Below are positions 27,308-38,137 of a DNA stretch of 64,000 nucleotides, piece by piece. The DNA lies in assembly GCF_002088235.1 (NCBI RefSeq), contig NZ_AQQV01000003.1, forward strand, positions 620,001-684,000, given 5' to 3'. The stretch comes from Oceanococcus atlanticus (lineage in GTDB: Bacteria; Pseudomonadota; Gammaproteobacteria; Nevskiales; Oceanococcaceae). A model generated the notes under the pieces. It was not told the DNA's origin, did not search any database, and worked only from the letters and a program-made list of their open reading frames with translations. Both the position numbers and the translations under genes were made by a program. Every line of letters begins with the position of its first letter. The stretch's first letter is position 1.

Positions 27308-28719
27308 GTGCCGGCCAGCTCCGCAGCTTGCTGGCCCAGCCATTTCAGCGCCCGATTGATCCGTCGGTCCTCGGGATGCCCATAGTTCAGCCGCAATGCA
27401 TGTGAAAAATCTTCACGCGCACAGAAAATCGCACCCGGCGCAACGCTGATGTTGTGGGCCAGTGCGCGCTGGTGCAGCACCAGCGTATCGACCGTGCGTG
27501 GCAGCTCCAGCCAGGCAAAATAGCCGCCCTGAGGCACGGTAACCCGTGTGCCCTCGGGGAAAAAGTCACGCACCGCCTCAAGCAAGGCGTCACGACCGTC
27601 CTGCAAAGCCGCACGAAACGTTTTGAGATGACGGTCGTAATCCGCTTCGTCCAGGTAATCCTCCAACGCCACCTGCGGCGGCAACGCGGTGCTCAGCGTC
27701 GTACCCAGCTTGAGCTGCTGTACGACATCGGCGTAGCGGCCGGCGGCCGCCCAGCCGACCCGATATCCCGGCGCCAGACACTTGGAAAACGAACTGCAGT
27801 GCAGCACACCGCCCTCACGATCAAAGGCCTTGGCCGGGCGTGGACGATGGCCATCGAAATAAATTTCGCCGTACACATCGTCTTCGATCAAGGGCACGTT
27901 GTGCGCGGCCAGCAAACGCACCAGGGCCTGCTTGTTGGCATCGCTCATACACGCACCGGTGGGATTCTGAAAATTTGTCATCAGCCAGCAGGCCGCCGGT
28001 TGCTGACGTTGCAATACATTTTCCAGCGCCTGCAGATCCACCCCGCCGGCCGGGTCGGTGGCAACTTCCAGCGCACGCAAACCGAGGCGCTGTATGGTCT
28101 GCAGGGCGGCATAGAAGGTTGGCGATTCGATCACCACGCTATCCCCGGGCCGGGTAACCGCCTGCAGGCATAGATTCAGGCCTTCCAGCGCGCCGTCAGT
28201 CACGATCAGCTCCTGCGCATCCAGCGCAATGCCACTGATCTGGTAACGCAGGGCCAACTGCTGACGCAGGCGTGCGCTGCCCGGCGTCAGATCGGTCACC
28301 GCGCGCCATGGATCAAGACGCTTCATGGCCCGGTTCATGGAGCGCGCCAGGCGTGCCATCGGAAACAAGGTGGGGCTGGGAAACGCTGAGCCCAAAGGAA
28401 TCACCTCGGGCGTTTTCGAGGCATACAGAATGTCGTGAATGAAGTCGCCCTTGTGCACGGGCGTGGCCCGTGCCACCGGCCGTGAGGGCTGCGGCTGCGG
28501 CAACGGTGCCGGCACGCGCTGAGCCACGAAGAATCCCGAACGTGGGCGGGCCACAATCAAGCCGCGGGCCTCCAGACGGTGATAAGCCTTGAGTACGGTT
28601 ACCGGACTGAGCCCCCGCTGGGCACCCAATTCGCGCACCGATGGCAGGCGTTGACCCGGCGCCAGTTCGCCCCCATATATCAAACGCGCGATATCGTCGG
28701 CATATTCCTTGTACTTCAC
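27295..28719 (-). CDS. MocR/GabR-type regulator: GntR wHTH fused to class I aminotransferase
   Basis: About 474 residues. Residues 1-70 form a GntR winged helix (LAPGQRLPSVRELGAQRGLSPVTVLKAYHRLEARGLI). A linker follows, then a full fold-type I aminotransferase domain with the PLP Lys in HCSSFSKCLAPGYRVGW and the conserved NFQNPTG stretch. Such proteins use PLP or an amino acid-PLP adduct as effector and control a nearby gene. GTG 28719 fits the usual N-terminus (VKYKEYADDIARLI); ATG 28767 adds 16 residues without similarity. The divergent neighbour is rnk, and no obvious metabolic target is adjacent, so the regulon is unknown. Confidence 0.88.
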   Translation of the reverse strand: MKYKEYADDIARLIYGGELAPGQRLPSVRELGAQRGLSPVTVLKAYHRLEARGLIVARPRSGFFVAQRVPAPLPQPQPSRPVARATPVHKGDFIHDILYASKTPEVIPLGSAFPSPTLFPMARLARSMNRAMKRLDPWRAVTDLTPGSARLRQQLALRYQISGIALDAQELIVTDGALEGLNLCLQAVTRPGDSVVIESPTFYAALQTIQRLGLRALEVATDPAGGVDLQALENVLQRQQPAACWLMTNFQNPTGACMSDANKQALVRLLAAHNVPLIEDDVYGEIYFDGHRPRPAKAFDREGGVLHCSSFSKCLAPGYRVGWAAAGRYADVVQQLKLGTTLSTALPPQVALEDYLDEADYDRHLKTFRAALQDGRDALLEAVRDFFPEGTRVTVPQGGYFAWLELPRTVDTLVLHQRALAHNISVAPGAIFCAREDFSHALRLNYGHPEDRRINRALKWLGQQAAELAGTQAA

Positions 28720-28830
28720 GCGAGCATCTACTTTTCGGTCTGCGGATCGGGTAGTGTCGCACCCCATTCAACACCCAACTGGGGTTCTGACTTTTTTGTG
28801 TCCCTTGCGGGCACCTCAGGAGCTTTGATC

Positions 28831-29244
28831 ATGGCAGCAAGACCAGACATCGTCATTTCCAGCCTCGACGCTGACCGCCTGGAGGCTGTGCTGTATAGCA
28901 ACAGTGGCAAAACCCTGCCCGGTCGCGACGATCTGCTGGCCGAGCTGGAGCGTGCCGAGATCGTCACCCCCGAGCAGATTCCGCCCAATGTGGTGACCAT
29001 GAATTCCAAGGTGCGCTTCAAGGCCGACGCCACCGGGGCGACCTTCTGCTACACCCTGGTGTATCCGGACAAAGTCGACGACAGCGGTGAAACCTTGTCG
29101 ATCCTGGCCCCCATCGGCAGCGCGCTGCTGGGGCTGGCCGAAGGCGAAAGCATTGAGTGGCCGAGCCCCGACGGGCGCACGCTGAGCGTCACCATCGACG
29201 AAATTCTTTACCAGCCGGAACGCGCCGGCGATCTGCATCGCTAA
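28831..29244 (+). CDS. rnk: Rnk, nucleoside diphosphate kinase regulator (GreA/GreB C-terminal fold)
   Basis: A 137-residue Rnk protein. The N-terminal short helical region (DADRLEAVLYS ... LLAELERAEIVTPEQIPPNVVTMNSKVRF) is followed by the GreA/GreB-type C-terminal domain with YTLVYPDKVDDSGETLSILAPIGSALLGLAEGESIEW. Rnk binds RNA polymerase near the secondary channel and affects NDP kinase levels and alginate or polyP pathways in Pseudomonas and E. coli. ATG 28831 has AGGAG 8 nt upstream; the long in-frame upstream extension runs antisense through the MocR gene and is not real. Confidence 0.93.
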   Translation: MAARPDIVISSLDADRLEAVLYSNSGKTLPGRDDLLAELERAEIVTPEQIPPNVVTMNSKVRFKADATGATFCYTLVYPDKVDDSGETLSILAPIGSALLGLAEGESIEWPSPDGRTLSVTIDEILYQPERAGDLHR

Positions 29245-29250
29245 GCCCGC

Positions 29251-29883
29251 TTAATCGCGCGCATCATCCGCATCGCGATAGGACGGCAAGCGCCAGGTCC
29301 AGCGCAAGGCGGCGACACGTAGGCCAAACACCAGGCTGCCGGCCAACAGGGCCGGCACCACGCCACTGAGGCCTTGATCGATCAGCACGATGTAGAACAG
29401 CGCCCCGGCCCATGCAGCCGTCGCATACAACGGCCCCTGGAAGACCAGGGGTTCTTCGTTGCACAGGATGTCGCGCAGAATGCCGCCCATCACGCCGGTC
29501 ACCACCCCTAGAAAGGATGCTGTCAGCCAGGCGGCTTCCATGTTCAGGGCAACTCGCGTTCCCACCACCGTAAACAGTGCCAGCCCGAGCGCGTCGGAAA
29601 TCAGGAACATGCGCAGGGGCATGCGCCAACGCCTGGCGATGAAAAACATCAGCAAGGCCGCACCCAGCGCTGTCAGCAGGTAGGTCTGGTCGCGCACCCA
29701 GAAAACCGGGCGATCGAGCAGCATGTCGCGCAGCGAACCACCGCCCAAGGCCGCGCTGACCGCCACCACCAGCATGCCGAACAGATCAAAGCGCTTGCGA
29801 CCGGCTTCAATCACCGCGGCCGCCGCCATACTGGCCACCGCAGCCTGGCTCAGCCAGTACATCAGTTCGGACAAGATCGGCAT
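29251..29883 (-). CDS. TRIC-family cation channel protein (UPF0126/YadS type)
   Basis: A 210-residue seven-helix protein of the trimeric intracellular cation (TRIC) channel family. Two inverted-like repeats each carry the signature GGGxLRDxL: AALGGGSLRDMLLDRPVFW (about 45-63) and GVMGGILRDILCNEEPLVF (about 130-148). Prokaryotic members form homotrimeric potassium-type channels. ATG 29883 is the natural start. It is convergent with rnk (6-bp gap) and divergent from the permease gene. Confidence 0.93.
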   Translation of the reverse strand: MPILSELMYWLSQAAVASMAAAAVIEAGRKRFDLFGMLVVAVSAALGGGSLRDMLLDRPVFWVRDQTYLLTALGAALLMFFIARRWRMPLRMFLISDALGLALFTVVGTRVALNMEAAWLTASFLGVVTGVMGGILRDILCNEEPLVFQGPLYATAAWAGALFYIVLIDQGLSGVVPALLAGSLVFGLRVAALRWTWRLPSYRDADDARD

Positions 29884-29921
29884 GCGCGCACCATAGGCAG
29901 GAAAACCAACCCGGTATTATC

Positions 29922-30044
29922 CGCCTTTGAGACGCCGATGTTGAGGCCCTGGGCATTGCCCGGCATGCGATTCTGACGTACAAAGGCGATCCTGCACGCA
30001 GATCAAAACTATGCGACGACATGAGTCGTCCATGCGGCAGTTTT
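29922..30044 (+). promoter_or_regulatory. Foldable 5' leader of the permease gene
   Basis: If transcribed rightward, the leader can pair CGCCTTTG (29922-29929) with CAAAGGCG (29981-29988), 8 bp enclosing a CUGGGC/GCCCGG hairpin. A second element (30005-30044) pairs AAAACT with AGTTTT outside and GACGAC with GTCGTC around an ATGA loop inside. The permease ribosome site (GGGAG) follows directly. It matches no riboswitch consensus that I can recall, so a regulatory role is only possible. Confidence 0.4.
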
Positions 30045-30056
30045 CCGGGAGACAAC

Positions 30057-31433
30057 ATGAACGACAGCAACACCGCACGCACCCGCGGCGGCCTGCGCTG
30101 GGGACCATTTACCCTGCGCATCCCCTTTGTCCATGCACGCTGGTACTGGTCCGAAGGCCTGCAGGGCACCATGGTGGCGGCCGCCACTGGTCTGGCGCTG
30201 GTGCCGGTGATGATGGGCTATTTCGGCTTGAGCTTTGAGCAGGCCGTGGCCGCCTCGTTCATTCACTCCATCCTGATTTCGTCCGCCGTGTTCGTATTTG
30301 GCGAACCCTATGCTCCAGGCTGGATTACCCCGGCGCTGCCATTGGTTTTGACCTTCGTCATCGGTGGCTTCGAAAGCCCGCATGATCGTTTTCAGGCGAT
30401 GACCGCACTGTCCCTGGACTTCGCCCTGATCGTGGTTCTACTGGGCATCACCGGCCTGGGCACACGCTTCATGCAATGGTTACCCCCGGCATTGAAGGGC
30501 GGCATTATCCTCGGCGCGGCCATCGCTGCACTCAAGCGCGTGTTTGTTGATGATGCCGACAAATACCTGCTGGCCCAGCCGATCAGCACCACCCTGGCCT
30601 GCGCGGTGTGCCTGCTGCTGGCCTTCTCCCTGCCCCTGCAGCGGCTGCGCGAAACCAACAAAGCGGTTGGCCTGCTCGCGGCGCTGGGCCTGCTGCCAGG
30701 CTTTTTGCTCGCGGCCGTTATCGGACCGCTGGTCGGCGAGATCGACTACGACATCCAGTGGGGTTTTCTGCTGCCACCCGTCGGCGAGGTGTGGGCCATC
30801 GCCTCACCCTGGGCCATAGGCTGGCCCGATGCCGCGCTGATGCTCAAATGCCTGCCGCTGGCGTTGGTCGCCTACATCATCCTGTTCGGTGATCTCGTCA
30901 CCGGCAACGAGGTGCTGCGTCAGGCGGCGGACAATCGGCCGGACGACCCACCGGACATCAACCCCAGCCGCTCACATCTGTCGGTTGGCATCCGCAACGC
31001 CCTGATGGCCATCAGCGCACCGTTTTTCCCCACCCAGGGCAGCCTGTGGACCGGGGTCCACGTCATCGTGGTACAGCGCTGGAAGCGCGGCGGCGAAGCC
31101 ATGGACCATCTGTTCTCCGGGCTGGGCAGCTACTACGTCATGTGTCTGCCGTTCATGTTTTTCCTGTTGCCCATGCTGACCGGGCTGAAGCCGCTGATGG
31201 GCATTGCCCTGTCGCTGACCCTGGTATTAACCGGCTTTGCCTGTGCCTATGTGGCCATGGCGATTCCGCGCGATGCCACAGAGCGTGGCGTGGTCCTGCT
31301 CACCGGCATGGCTCTGGCTCTGTTTGAACCGTGGCAAGGTCTGTTGATCGGCGTCATCGCAACCCTGACCCTGGTCGGGCTAAACCCGCCGCTGGGCGAT
31401 GCCGCCGCCGCAAAATCTGGCGACACCTCGTGA
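30057..31433 (+). CDS. Nucleobase/xanthine-type permease-like membrane protein
   Basis: A 458-residue integral protein with about 12-14 hydrophobic segments, resembling the xanthine/uracil and SulP-like solute carrier fold (solute carrier 23-like). The segment WITPALPLVLTFVIGGF resembles the PA-P-type half-helix of that fold, LKGGIILGAAIAALKRVF a conserved helix, and SAPFFPTQGSLWTGVHVIVVQRWKRGG a conserved loop late in the protein. ATG 30057 has GGGAG 6 nt upstream. The substrate is not certain: nucleobase, sulfate or another small anion are all open. It follows a leader with strong secondary structure. Confidence 0.75.
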   Translation: MNDSNTARTRGGLRWGPFTLRIPFVHARWYWSEGLQGTMVAAATGLALVPVMMGYFGLSFEQAVAASFIHSILISSAVFVFGEPYAPGWITPALPLVLTFVIGGFESPHDRFQAMTALSLDFALIVVLLGITGLGTRFMQWLPPALKGGIILGAAIAALKRVFVDDADKYLLAQPISTTLACAVCLLLAFSLPLQRLRETNKAVGLLAALGLLPGFLLAAVIGPLVGEIDYDIQWGFLLPPVGEVWAIASPWAIGWPDAALMLKCLPLALVAYIILFGDLVTGNEVLRQAADNRPDDPPDINPSRSHLSVGIRNALMAISAPFFPTQGSLWTGVHVIVVQRWKRGGEAMDHLFSGLGSYYVMCLPFMFFLLPMLTGLKPLMGIALSLTLVLTGFACAYVAMAIPRDATERGVVLLTGMALALFEPWQGLLIGVIATLTLVGLNPPLGDAAAAKSGDTS

Positions 31434-31502
31434 ACTGACGGGCGAGTGCACGCCCGGCACAGCTTGCCATTAAATCGCCAATTGACCGATACTCATGCGG
31501 AT

Positions 31503-31829
31503 ATGAGCCAGCTGTATTCGCATAACCGGATAGCACCGCCGCGACGTCGTATGCACGTCGTGGCCTCGTTGTTGCTGCTGGTTCTGGCTCAGACCAGCGC
31601 GTTACTGCACGCAGAAGTCCATGCTTTCCACGATGCTGGCGAGCTGTGCACCATTTTCCACAATGTGGAAAAACAGCCGACACTGTTCTCAAGCAGTGGT
31701 GTCTGTGCCATCGCCTCGCCTCATACCTGTGAACCGCCGGCCCTTGGGGCCTCCCAGGTCAGTGCAGCAGCCGCTCATGCTTTTCAGGCCCGCGCGCCTC
31801 CTCAATTCTGGTTTCAAACACAGTCCTGA
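31503..31829 (+). CDS. Small secreted protein upstream of a metal-uptake cluster (possible zinc chaperone)
   Basis: A protein of about 108 residues (start uncertain; ATG 31551 gives 92). The N-terminus is a clear signal peptide (RRRMHVVASLLLLVLAQTSALLHA). The mature part holds a few His and Cys residues (HAEVHAFHDAGELC, SGVC, HTC) and an aromatic end. Small secreted His/Cys proteins of this kind often precede zinc TonB-receptor genes and have been called zinc chaperones. I assign it from position and composition, not from a firm family match. No good ribosome site precedes either ATG. It contains a perfect 19-bp palindrome (31654-31672). Confidence 0.55.
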   Translation: MSQLYSHNRIAPPRRRMHVVASLLLLVLAQTSALLHAEVHAFHDAGELCTIFHNVEKQPTLFSSSGVCAIASPHTCEPPALGASQVSAAAAHAFQARAPPQFWFQTQS

Positions 31830-32002
31830 TCCCTGATCGCTCGACCCTGACGGCCTGAGTTTCGTCTTGGTGTGGCTTCCTAAGCCCGTTCCTGCTCATT
31901 GGGATTATCCAAGTTTTGCAGCATCTGCGATGCCGCCGTGAACCGTCCATTTGTGGGCTTTCGGCGGTGTCCGCGAAGCTGTCGCATCTTACGAGTTTGA
32001 CC

Positions 32003-33001
32003 ATGAATTCCACGTCCAAAATCCTTTTTTCCTCCGTCGTTGTCGCACAGGCCCTTTTTATCAGTGCTTGCGATGACTCCAGCAGTTCCAGCTCGGGCGA
32101 GCCGAGCGTGATCGACCTGGGCATGCCTGACGAACTGCATTTGAGCCTGATCGACGCAAGCACTGGTGCGTACTACGGCTATGACACCAGCAGTCTGATC
32201 CTGACCGATCTCAATCAGGAAGCCGCCAGCAGCCAGGACAGCGGCGTCCAGAAGCTCGAGATCACCGACACCTCAACCATCGGTCAATTCCTGCACTGGC
32301 CCGATGTGTATGAAGACGAAGGCGAAGATCATCTGGACATGAAGTACCTGCTCATGCTCCCGGAATACGTCAGCGGCGATACGGTCGACGCCAGCGTGTT
32401 CAGCAAACTGGTGCATTTCCATGGCGATGATCTGGCCGCACACACCGCCGACGAGTTTGAAAACCCGGAAGCGGGTAGCAATGTCGAAGCTGCGTTTGCT
32501 CGACTCAACGACCATGTGGCTGATCAAAACGCCCTGTATAACGAAGTGGCCGAAGCCTTGCCTGCCGGCCAACAGTTGTGCCGCGCTTTTGTCGATCCCT
32601 ATGTCGCGCTTGAACACGCACACGAGCACGACCACGCCAAGGCCGAAGAGGAACATGGCGAGCTTATGCATTTCGCACTGACCGACTCAGGCCGCGTTTA
32701 CTTCTACCACGAAGAAACCGAAGGTCTCGAAGAAGCGCAGAACTTCGTCAAGCTGGACAACGTCAGCAGCATTCTGGACTGCGAGCGCACCACAGTGGCT
32801 CGCGCCAGCGACGACGGCATCCTGATTTTTGTGCCGGATACGCAAACCATTTACCTGGTTGATTCTCACGGCAGCGACTACCACCAGCACTCCGCTTGGG
32901 ACATCGCCGCCCTGTTGCCGACTGGCGTGCGCGCGGACCTTGTGGCCATCCTCGGCGCCGGCGAGGCGCATGACCACGATCACGACGATCACGAGCATTA
33001 A
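32003..33001 (+). CDS. Histidine-rich lipoprotein, probable zinc-binding partner of the receptor
   Basis: A 332-residue protein with a lipoprotein signal (QALFISACDDSSSSSS). The body is acidic and carries His-rich clusters: ALEHAHEHDHAKAEEEHGELMH (about 205-226) and a C-terminus ending GAGEAHDHDHDDHEH. These are typical of zinc- or nickel-gathering extracytoplasmic proteins. It lacks the ABC binding-protein fold. ATG 32003 gives the signal peptide; the upstream in-frame extension is unrelated. It lies 56 nt before the receptor gene and is likely cotranscribed. Zinc is favoured because the receptor resembles ZnuD, but nickel or cobalt cannot be excluded. Confidence 0.8.
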   Translation: MNSTSKILFSSVVVAQALFISACDDSSSSSSGEPSVIDLGMPDELHLSLIDASTGAYYGYDTSSLILTDLNQEAASSQDSGVQKLEITDTSTIGQFLHWPDVYEDEGEDHLDMKYLLMLPEYVSGDTVDASVFSKLVHFHGDDLAAHTADEFENPEAGSNVEAAFARLNDHVADQNALYNEVAEALPAGQQLCRAFVDPYVALEHAHEHDHAKAEEEHGELMHFALTDSGRVYFYHEETEGLEEAQNFVKLDNVSSILDCERTTVARASDDGILIFVPDTQTIYLVDSHGSDYHQHSAWDIAALLPTGVRADLVAILGAGEAHDHDHDDHEH

Positions 33002-33056
33002 TAAAGCCTGACATCGCCCCGGACATCACTGCAGTCCGGGGCGATCGGAGCATTCC

Positions 33057-35132
33057 ATGCGTCATATGATTCTCACGGCCGCGTGCTGCTTGGCGCTGCC
33101 GCTGGCCAGCGCTGCGCAAACCGAGCTGGCCCCGATTACCGTCACCCAGCCCCCGGCCGAGAACCAAAACAGTGACACCACGGATCTCGGCAAGGACGCT
33201 GCCAACGCCACGCTCGGCGGCTATCTGGACAACATGCCCAACGTCGATTCGGCCAGCTACGGCGAAGCGGTTGGCCGCCCGGTGGTGCGTGGTATGAGCG
33301 GTTACCGCATCAAAATCCTGCACAACGACAACGAGGTTTCCGACCTCTCCGCCATGAGCCAGGATCATGCGGTTGCGGTCGCACCGCGCGCGTCCGAACG
33401 CATTGAACTGCTCAAAGGCCCGGCCTCCCTGCTTTACGCGGCTCGGGCCGGTGGCGTGGTGCGCATTCGCGACGTGCTGGACAATCCATTTCTGGCCTCC
33501 GGATGGCGCGGTCAGGTGGCGGGCGATCTGCGTGCCTCACCCAGCAGCCACAATCTGGACACCCGGCTGACGTGGTCGGATGACACCTGGGCCTGGCATG
33601 TTGGCGGGCTGACACAGGATGCCCAGGCCTACGAATCCGGCCGTGGTGAACGCATTGCCGACTCCGACTTGAGCACCGATCAGATTCAACTGGCGGCAGG
33701 CTGGAGACCGGGCTCGCGCAGCGAATGGCTGCTCAGCACCACCCAACTGGAAAAAGACTACGGCATACCCAACGACACGCCGGAAGCTACGCGCATTAAC
33801 ATGCAGCGCGAAGATTACAGTCTCAAATTTCGCTACGACCCAGCCCCCATCTGGTTGGACAGAATCAATGTAGATGCTCACTACAGTGACTATCTGCATG
33901 ACGAAACGGAAGGCGGCCGTAAGGACGGCCTGTTCGGCCAGCAGCAGCAGCAAGCAGCGCTGCAACTGAGCTGGTCTGCCGCGCTGTGGAGCGGTGAAAC
34001 ACGTTTAAGCGCGAGCAATAGCGAGCTGCGCGTGTGTCATGAGCACGGCGCCTGCAACGATTTCTCACGCGCTCCGCGCAGCGGTGCTCCGCTGGGCGAA
34101 TCAATCCTGCAGTACATCGAAAGCACTGGCCTGCCCTACAGCCATGGTCACCCCATGCCAGACACGCAAAGCCTGTTGTGGCAGCTGTCCAATGTGGCGG
34201 ACCGACCGCTGGGGGCGGACTACCGCATCAGCGTTGGCCTGCACACACAATGGCGCGAACTGAAACCGGATGCCAATAACATCCAGGAACAATGGGTCTA
34301 TCCCGAGCAGCTGGATGCCGGCTACTACGACACGCGTCGCGAGGACGCCTGGAGCGTGTCGCTCGGACTGCGGCGCGAGCCATTGAACACCACACCACTG
34401 AGCTGGGAACTGAGCCTGAGCGCGTTGCAACGCCTGCCCAGTGTGGACGAGCTTTACTGGAACGGTTTTCACCACGCCACCGAAAGTTACATCTTCGGCA
34501 CGCCACATCTGGACACCGAGCGTAGCCTCAATCTGGACGCCGACTTCAGCTGGTCAAAACCACGGCATCGCTGGCAACTCTCGGGCTTTTTCTACCGCTT
34601 CCAGGATTACATCTTTCAGGATCAGGGCTACACCGACGAAGGCGCGGCTTTGAGCGATCCGTTCCACCTCAGCGACGTGTGGTTTACGCGTCAAAGTGAT
34701 GCCCGATTCATCGGTGGCTCAGTGCGCTACGAGCACCATTCGCAGGCTCAGGCTGAACATACCTGGATGCTCTGGCTGCAAGCCGACGCGCTGCATGCGG
34801 AACAATCTGACGGCCGTCACCTGCCACGTACGGCACCGGCCAATATGAGCGCAGGTTTACGCTACGAGCACTCGGACTGGCTCGCAACAGCGAGCCTGAA
34901 ACATGTCTTTGAAGCCCGCCATCTGGCCCCCAACGAAAGCGCCACAGACGCCTACAACTGGGTCAGTCTGTACCTCGAACACCGGTTGCAGCTGGGCCAG
35001 CAAGCGCTGGATCTGTGGCTCAAAGCAGATAATTTGTTCGATGCCTACGCTCAGAACCATCTGTCGGTTCTGAAAGACACGGCGCCCCTGCCCGGCCGTC
35101 AGGTCAGCGCCGGCGCCAGGTGGAAGTTTTAG
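33057..35132 (+). CDS. TonB-dependent outer-membrane receptor, ZnuD-like
   Basis: A 691-residue receptor. Residues 1-20 are a signal peptide. The plug domain includes GEAVGRPVVRGMSGYRIKILHNDNEVSDLSAMSQDHAVAVAPRASERIELLKGPASLLY, which closely follows the plug of the neisserial zinc receptor ZnuD. The barrel ends in a C-terminal Phe (SAGARWKF), required for BAM insertion. It lacks the His-rich external loops typical of ZnuD, though it follows a His-rich lipoprotein that could supply metal. No TonB/ExbBD genes are near. GGAG lies 7 nt before ATG 33057. Substrate zinc is inferred. Confidence 0.9.
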   Translation: MRHMILTAACCLALPLASAAQTELAPITVTQPPAENQNSDTTDLGKDAANATLGGYLDNMPNVDSASYGEAVGRPVVRGMSGYRIKILHNDNEVSDLSAMSQDHAVAVAPRASERIELLKGPASLLYAARAGGVVRIRDVLDNPFLASGWRGQVAGDLRASPSSHNLDTRLTWSDDTWAWHVGGLTQDAQAYESGRGERIADSDLSTDQIQLAAGWRPGSRSEWLLSTTQLEKDYGIPNDTPEATRINMQREDYSLKFRYDPAPIWLDRINVDAHYSDYLHDETEGGRKDGLFGQQQQQAALQLSWSAALWSGETRLSASNSELRVCHEHGACNDFSRAPRSGAPLGESILQYIESTGLPYSHGHPMPDTQSLLWQLSNVADRPLGADYRISVGLHTQWRELKPDANNIQEQWVYPEQLDAGYYDTRREDAWSVSLGLRREPLNTTPLSWELSLSALQRLPSVDELYWNGFHHATESYIFGTPHLDTERSLNLDADFSWSKPRHRWQLSGFFYRFQDYIFQDQGYTDEGAALSDPFHLSDVWFTRQSDARFIGGSVRYEHHSQAQAEHTWMLWLQADALHAEQSDGRHLPRTAPANMSAGLRYEHSDWLATASLKHVFEARHLAPNESATDAYNWVSLYLEHRLQLGQQALDLWLKADNLFDAYAQNHLSVLKDTAPLPGRQVSAGARWKF

Positions 35133-35166
35133 CCACGAACTGAACGCGGAATAATCAGGCGCCCAA

Positions 35167-35198
35167 TAAAAAGGCCCCACCTCAATGAGGTGGGGCCT
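35167..35198 (-). terminator. Intrinsic terminator of the EF-G gene
   Basis: A perfect 12-bp stem (35172-35183 with 35187-35198) and a 3-nt loop are followed on the reverse strand by a five-T run (complement of 35168-35172). It lies 28 bp past the EF-G stop codon and also sits just after the convergent receptor gene. Confidence 0.93.
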
Positions 35199-35226
35199 GA
35201 TCGCTAGACGCTAAAACCTGAGGGGC

Positions 35227-37314
<2,088 letters not shown>

Positions 37315-37338
37315 GAGCTGAGGCACTTCTGCGTTGGG

Positions 37339-37357
37339 GCGGAGCGTCTCGCTCCGC
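37339..37357 (-). promoter_or_regulatory. Leader hairpin just upstream of the EF-G start
   Basis: GCGGAGCG (37339-37346) pairs perfectly with CGCTCCGC (37350-37357) around a 3-nt loop, 25 bp before ATG 37314. No strong ribosome site is visible after it, so the hairpin could influence initiation. Confidence 0.5.
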
Positions 37358-37433
37358 TGAACTTAAGGAAAAACTCGACCATTATGCCATTTTTTTGCAC
37401 TACGCTGCAGCATCTGTGCAGCCTGCCTGCACA

Positions 37434-37458
37434 GAAAAATGCGCCCTGCTCAGGGCGC
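37434..37458 (-). terminator. Intrinsic terminator of the aminotransferase-methyltransferase operon
   Basis: On the reverse strand GCGCCCTG pairs with CAGGGCGC (37441-37448 with 37451-37458) around a 2-nt loop, followed by ATTTTT (complement of 37434-37439), 25 bp past the methyltransferase stop codon. Confidence 0.85.
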
Positions 37459-37483
37459 CTCACCGCAGGCGACTGCTAAGCAG

Positions 37484-38074
37484 CTAACCCGTCGCGCGCA
37501 CCTCAGCCTGAACATAAGCACCGGGTTGCCTGGGGCTGTCTTTCTCGAAATGCGCGCCCAATGCGTAATACAGCGTTTGCAGCAGCGGGATCAGCAGCCA
37601 GTCGGGCTGCTCAAAGCGAACTGCGATGAACAGTCCCCAAATGCTCAGCACCGTTCCCAGATACTGCGGGTTGCGAAATACCGAGAATGGAAACTGGCGG
37701 CACCACGCCACCTCATGACCGAAACGCACCCCGTAAAAAATGCCGACACGCCCCAGACGCCAGAATGTCATCAGGTTGAGCATCTGACCAACCAATATCA
37801 GCACGATGCCACCCGACAAAAACGGCCATGCCGCCAGCTGCGGCCATTGCCCCGCGGAAAACATGAATATCCAGGCTGCAAAGACCAGTATCTGAATCAC
37901 CTTGAACAGATAAAACAAGCGTTCCAGACCGGCCACAGGGTCGGCGGCAAGTCGCCAACGCCGACAGCGCGAAGCAAACGCCCGCGGCCTGCGCCAAACG
38001 TAGATATAGGTCAGACGCTCAAAGCTGAGCACCACGGCGGCGGCAAAAAACGCCAAAAACAGACTGAAAGACAT
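37484..38074 (-). CDS. Phospholipid methyltransferase-like membrane protein (PEMT/ICMT type)
   Basis: A 196-residue integral protein with four or five helices. The C-terminal half matches the PEMT/ICMT methyltransferase pattern: GRVGIFYGVRFGHEVAWCRQFPFSVFRNPQYLGTVLSIWGLF (about 107-148), where RNPQY stands for the common R-x-P-x-Y SAM-binding motif, then LQTLYYALGAHFEKD with the late acidic motif. Enzymes of this fold methylate phosphatidylethanolamine or isoprenylcysteine using SAM at the membrane. It is the last gene of a run that includes a phosphatidylserine decarboxylase, whose product is PE, which makes a lipid amine acceptor attractive; the acceptor is not proved. Confidence 0.82.
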   Translation of the reverse strand: MSFSLFLAFFAAAVVLSFERLTYIYVWRRPRAFASRCRRWRLAADPVAGLERLFYLFKVIQILVFAAWIFMFSAGQWPQLAAWPFLSGGIVLILVGQMLNLMTFWRLGRVGIFYGVRFGHEVAWCRQFPFSVFRNPQYLGTVLSIWGLFIAVRFEQPDWLLIPLLQTLYYALGAHFEKDSPRQPGAYVQAEVRATG

Positions 38075-38137
38075 CGCTCATGTGCTCCGGGGCCATCACC
38101 CGCGCGGGAACGCGCTGCGAGCCCGATTGAATCGCCC

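Noticed and set aside
28579-28830. N-terminal extension of rnk
   Set aside because: The extension is antisense to the MocR gene; a good ribosome site precedes ATG 28831.
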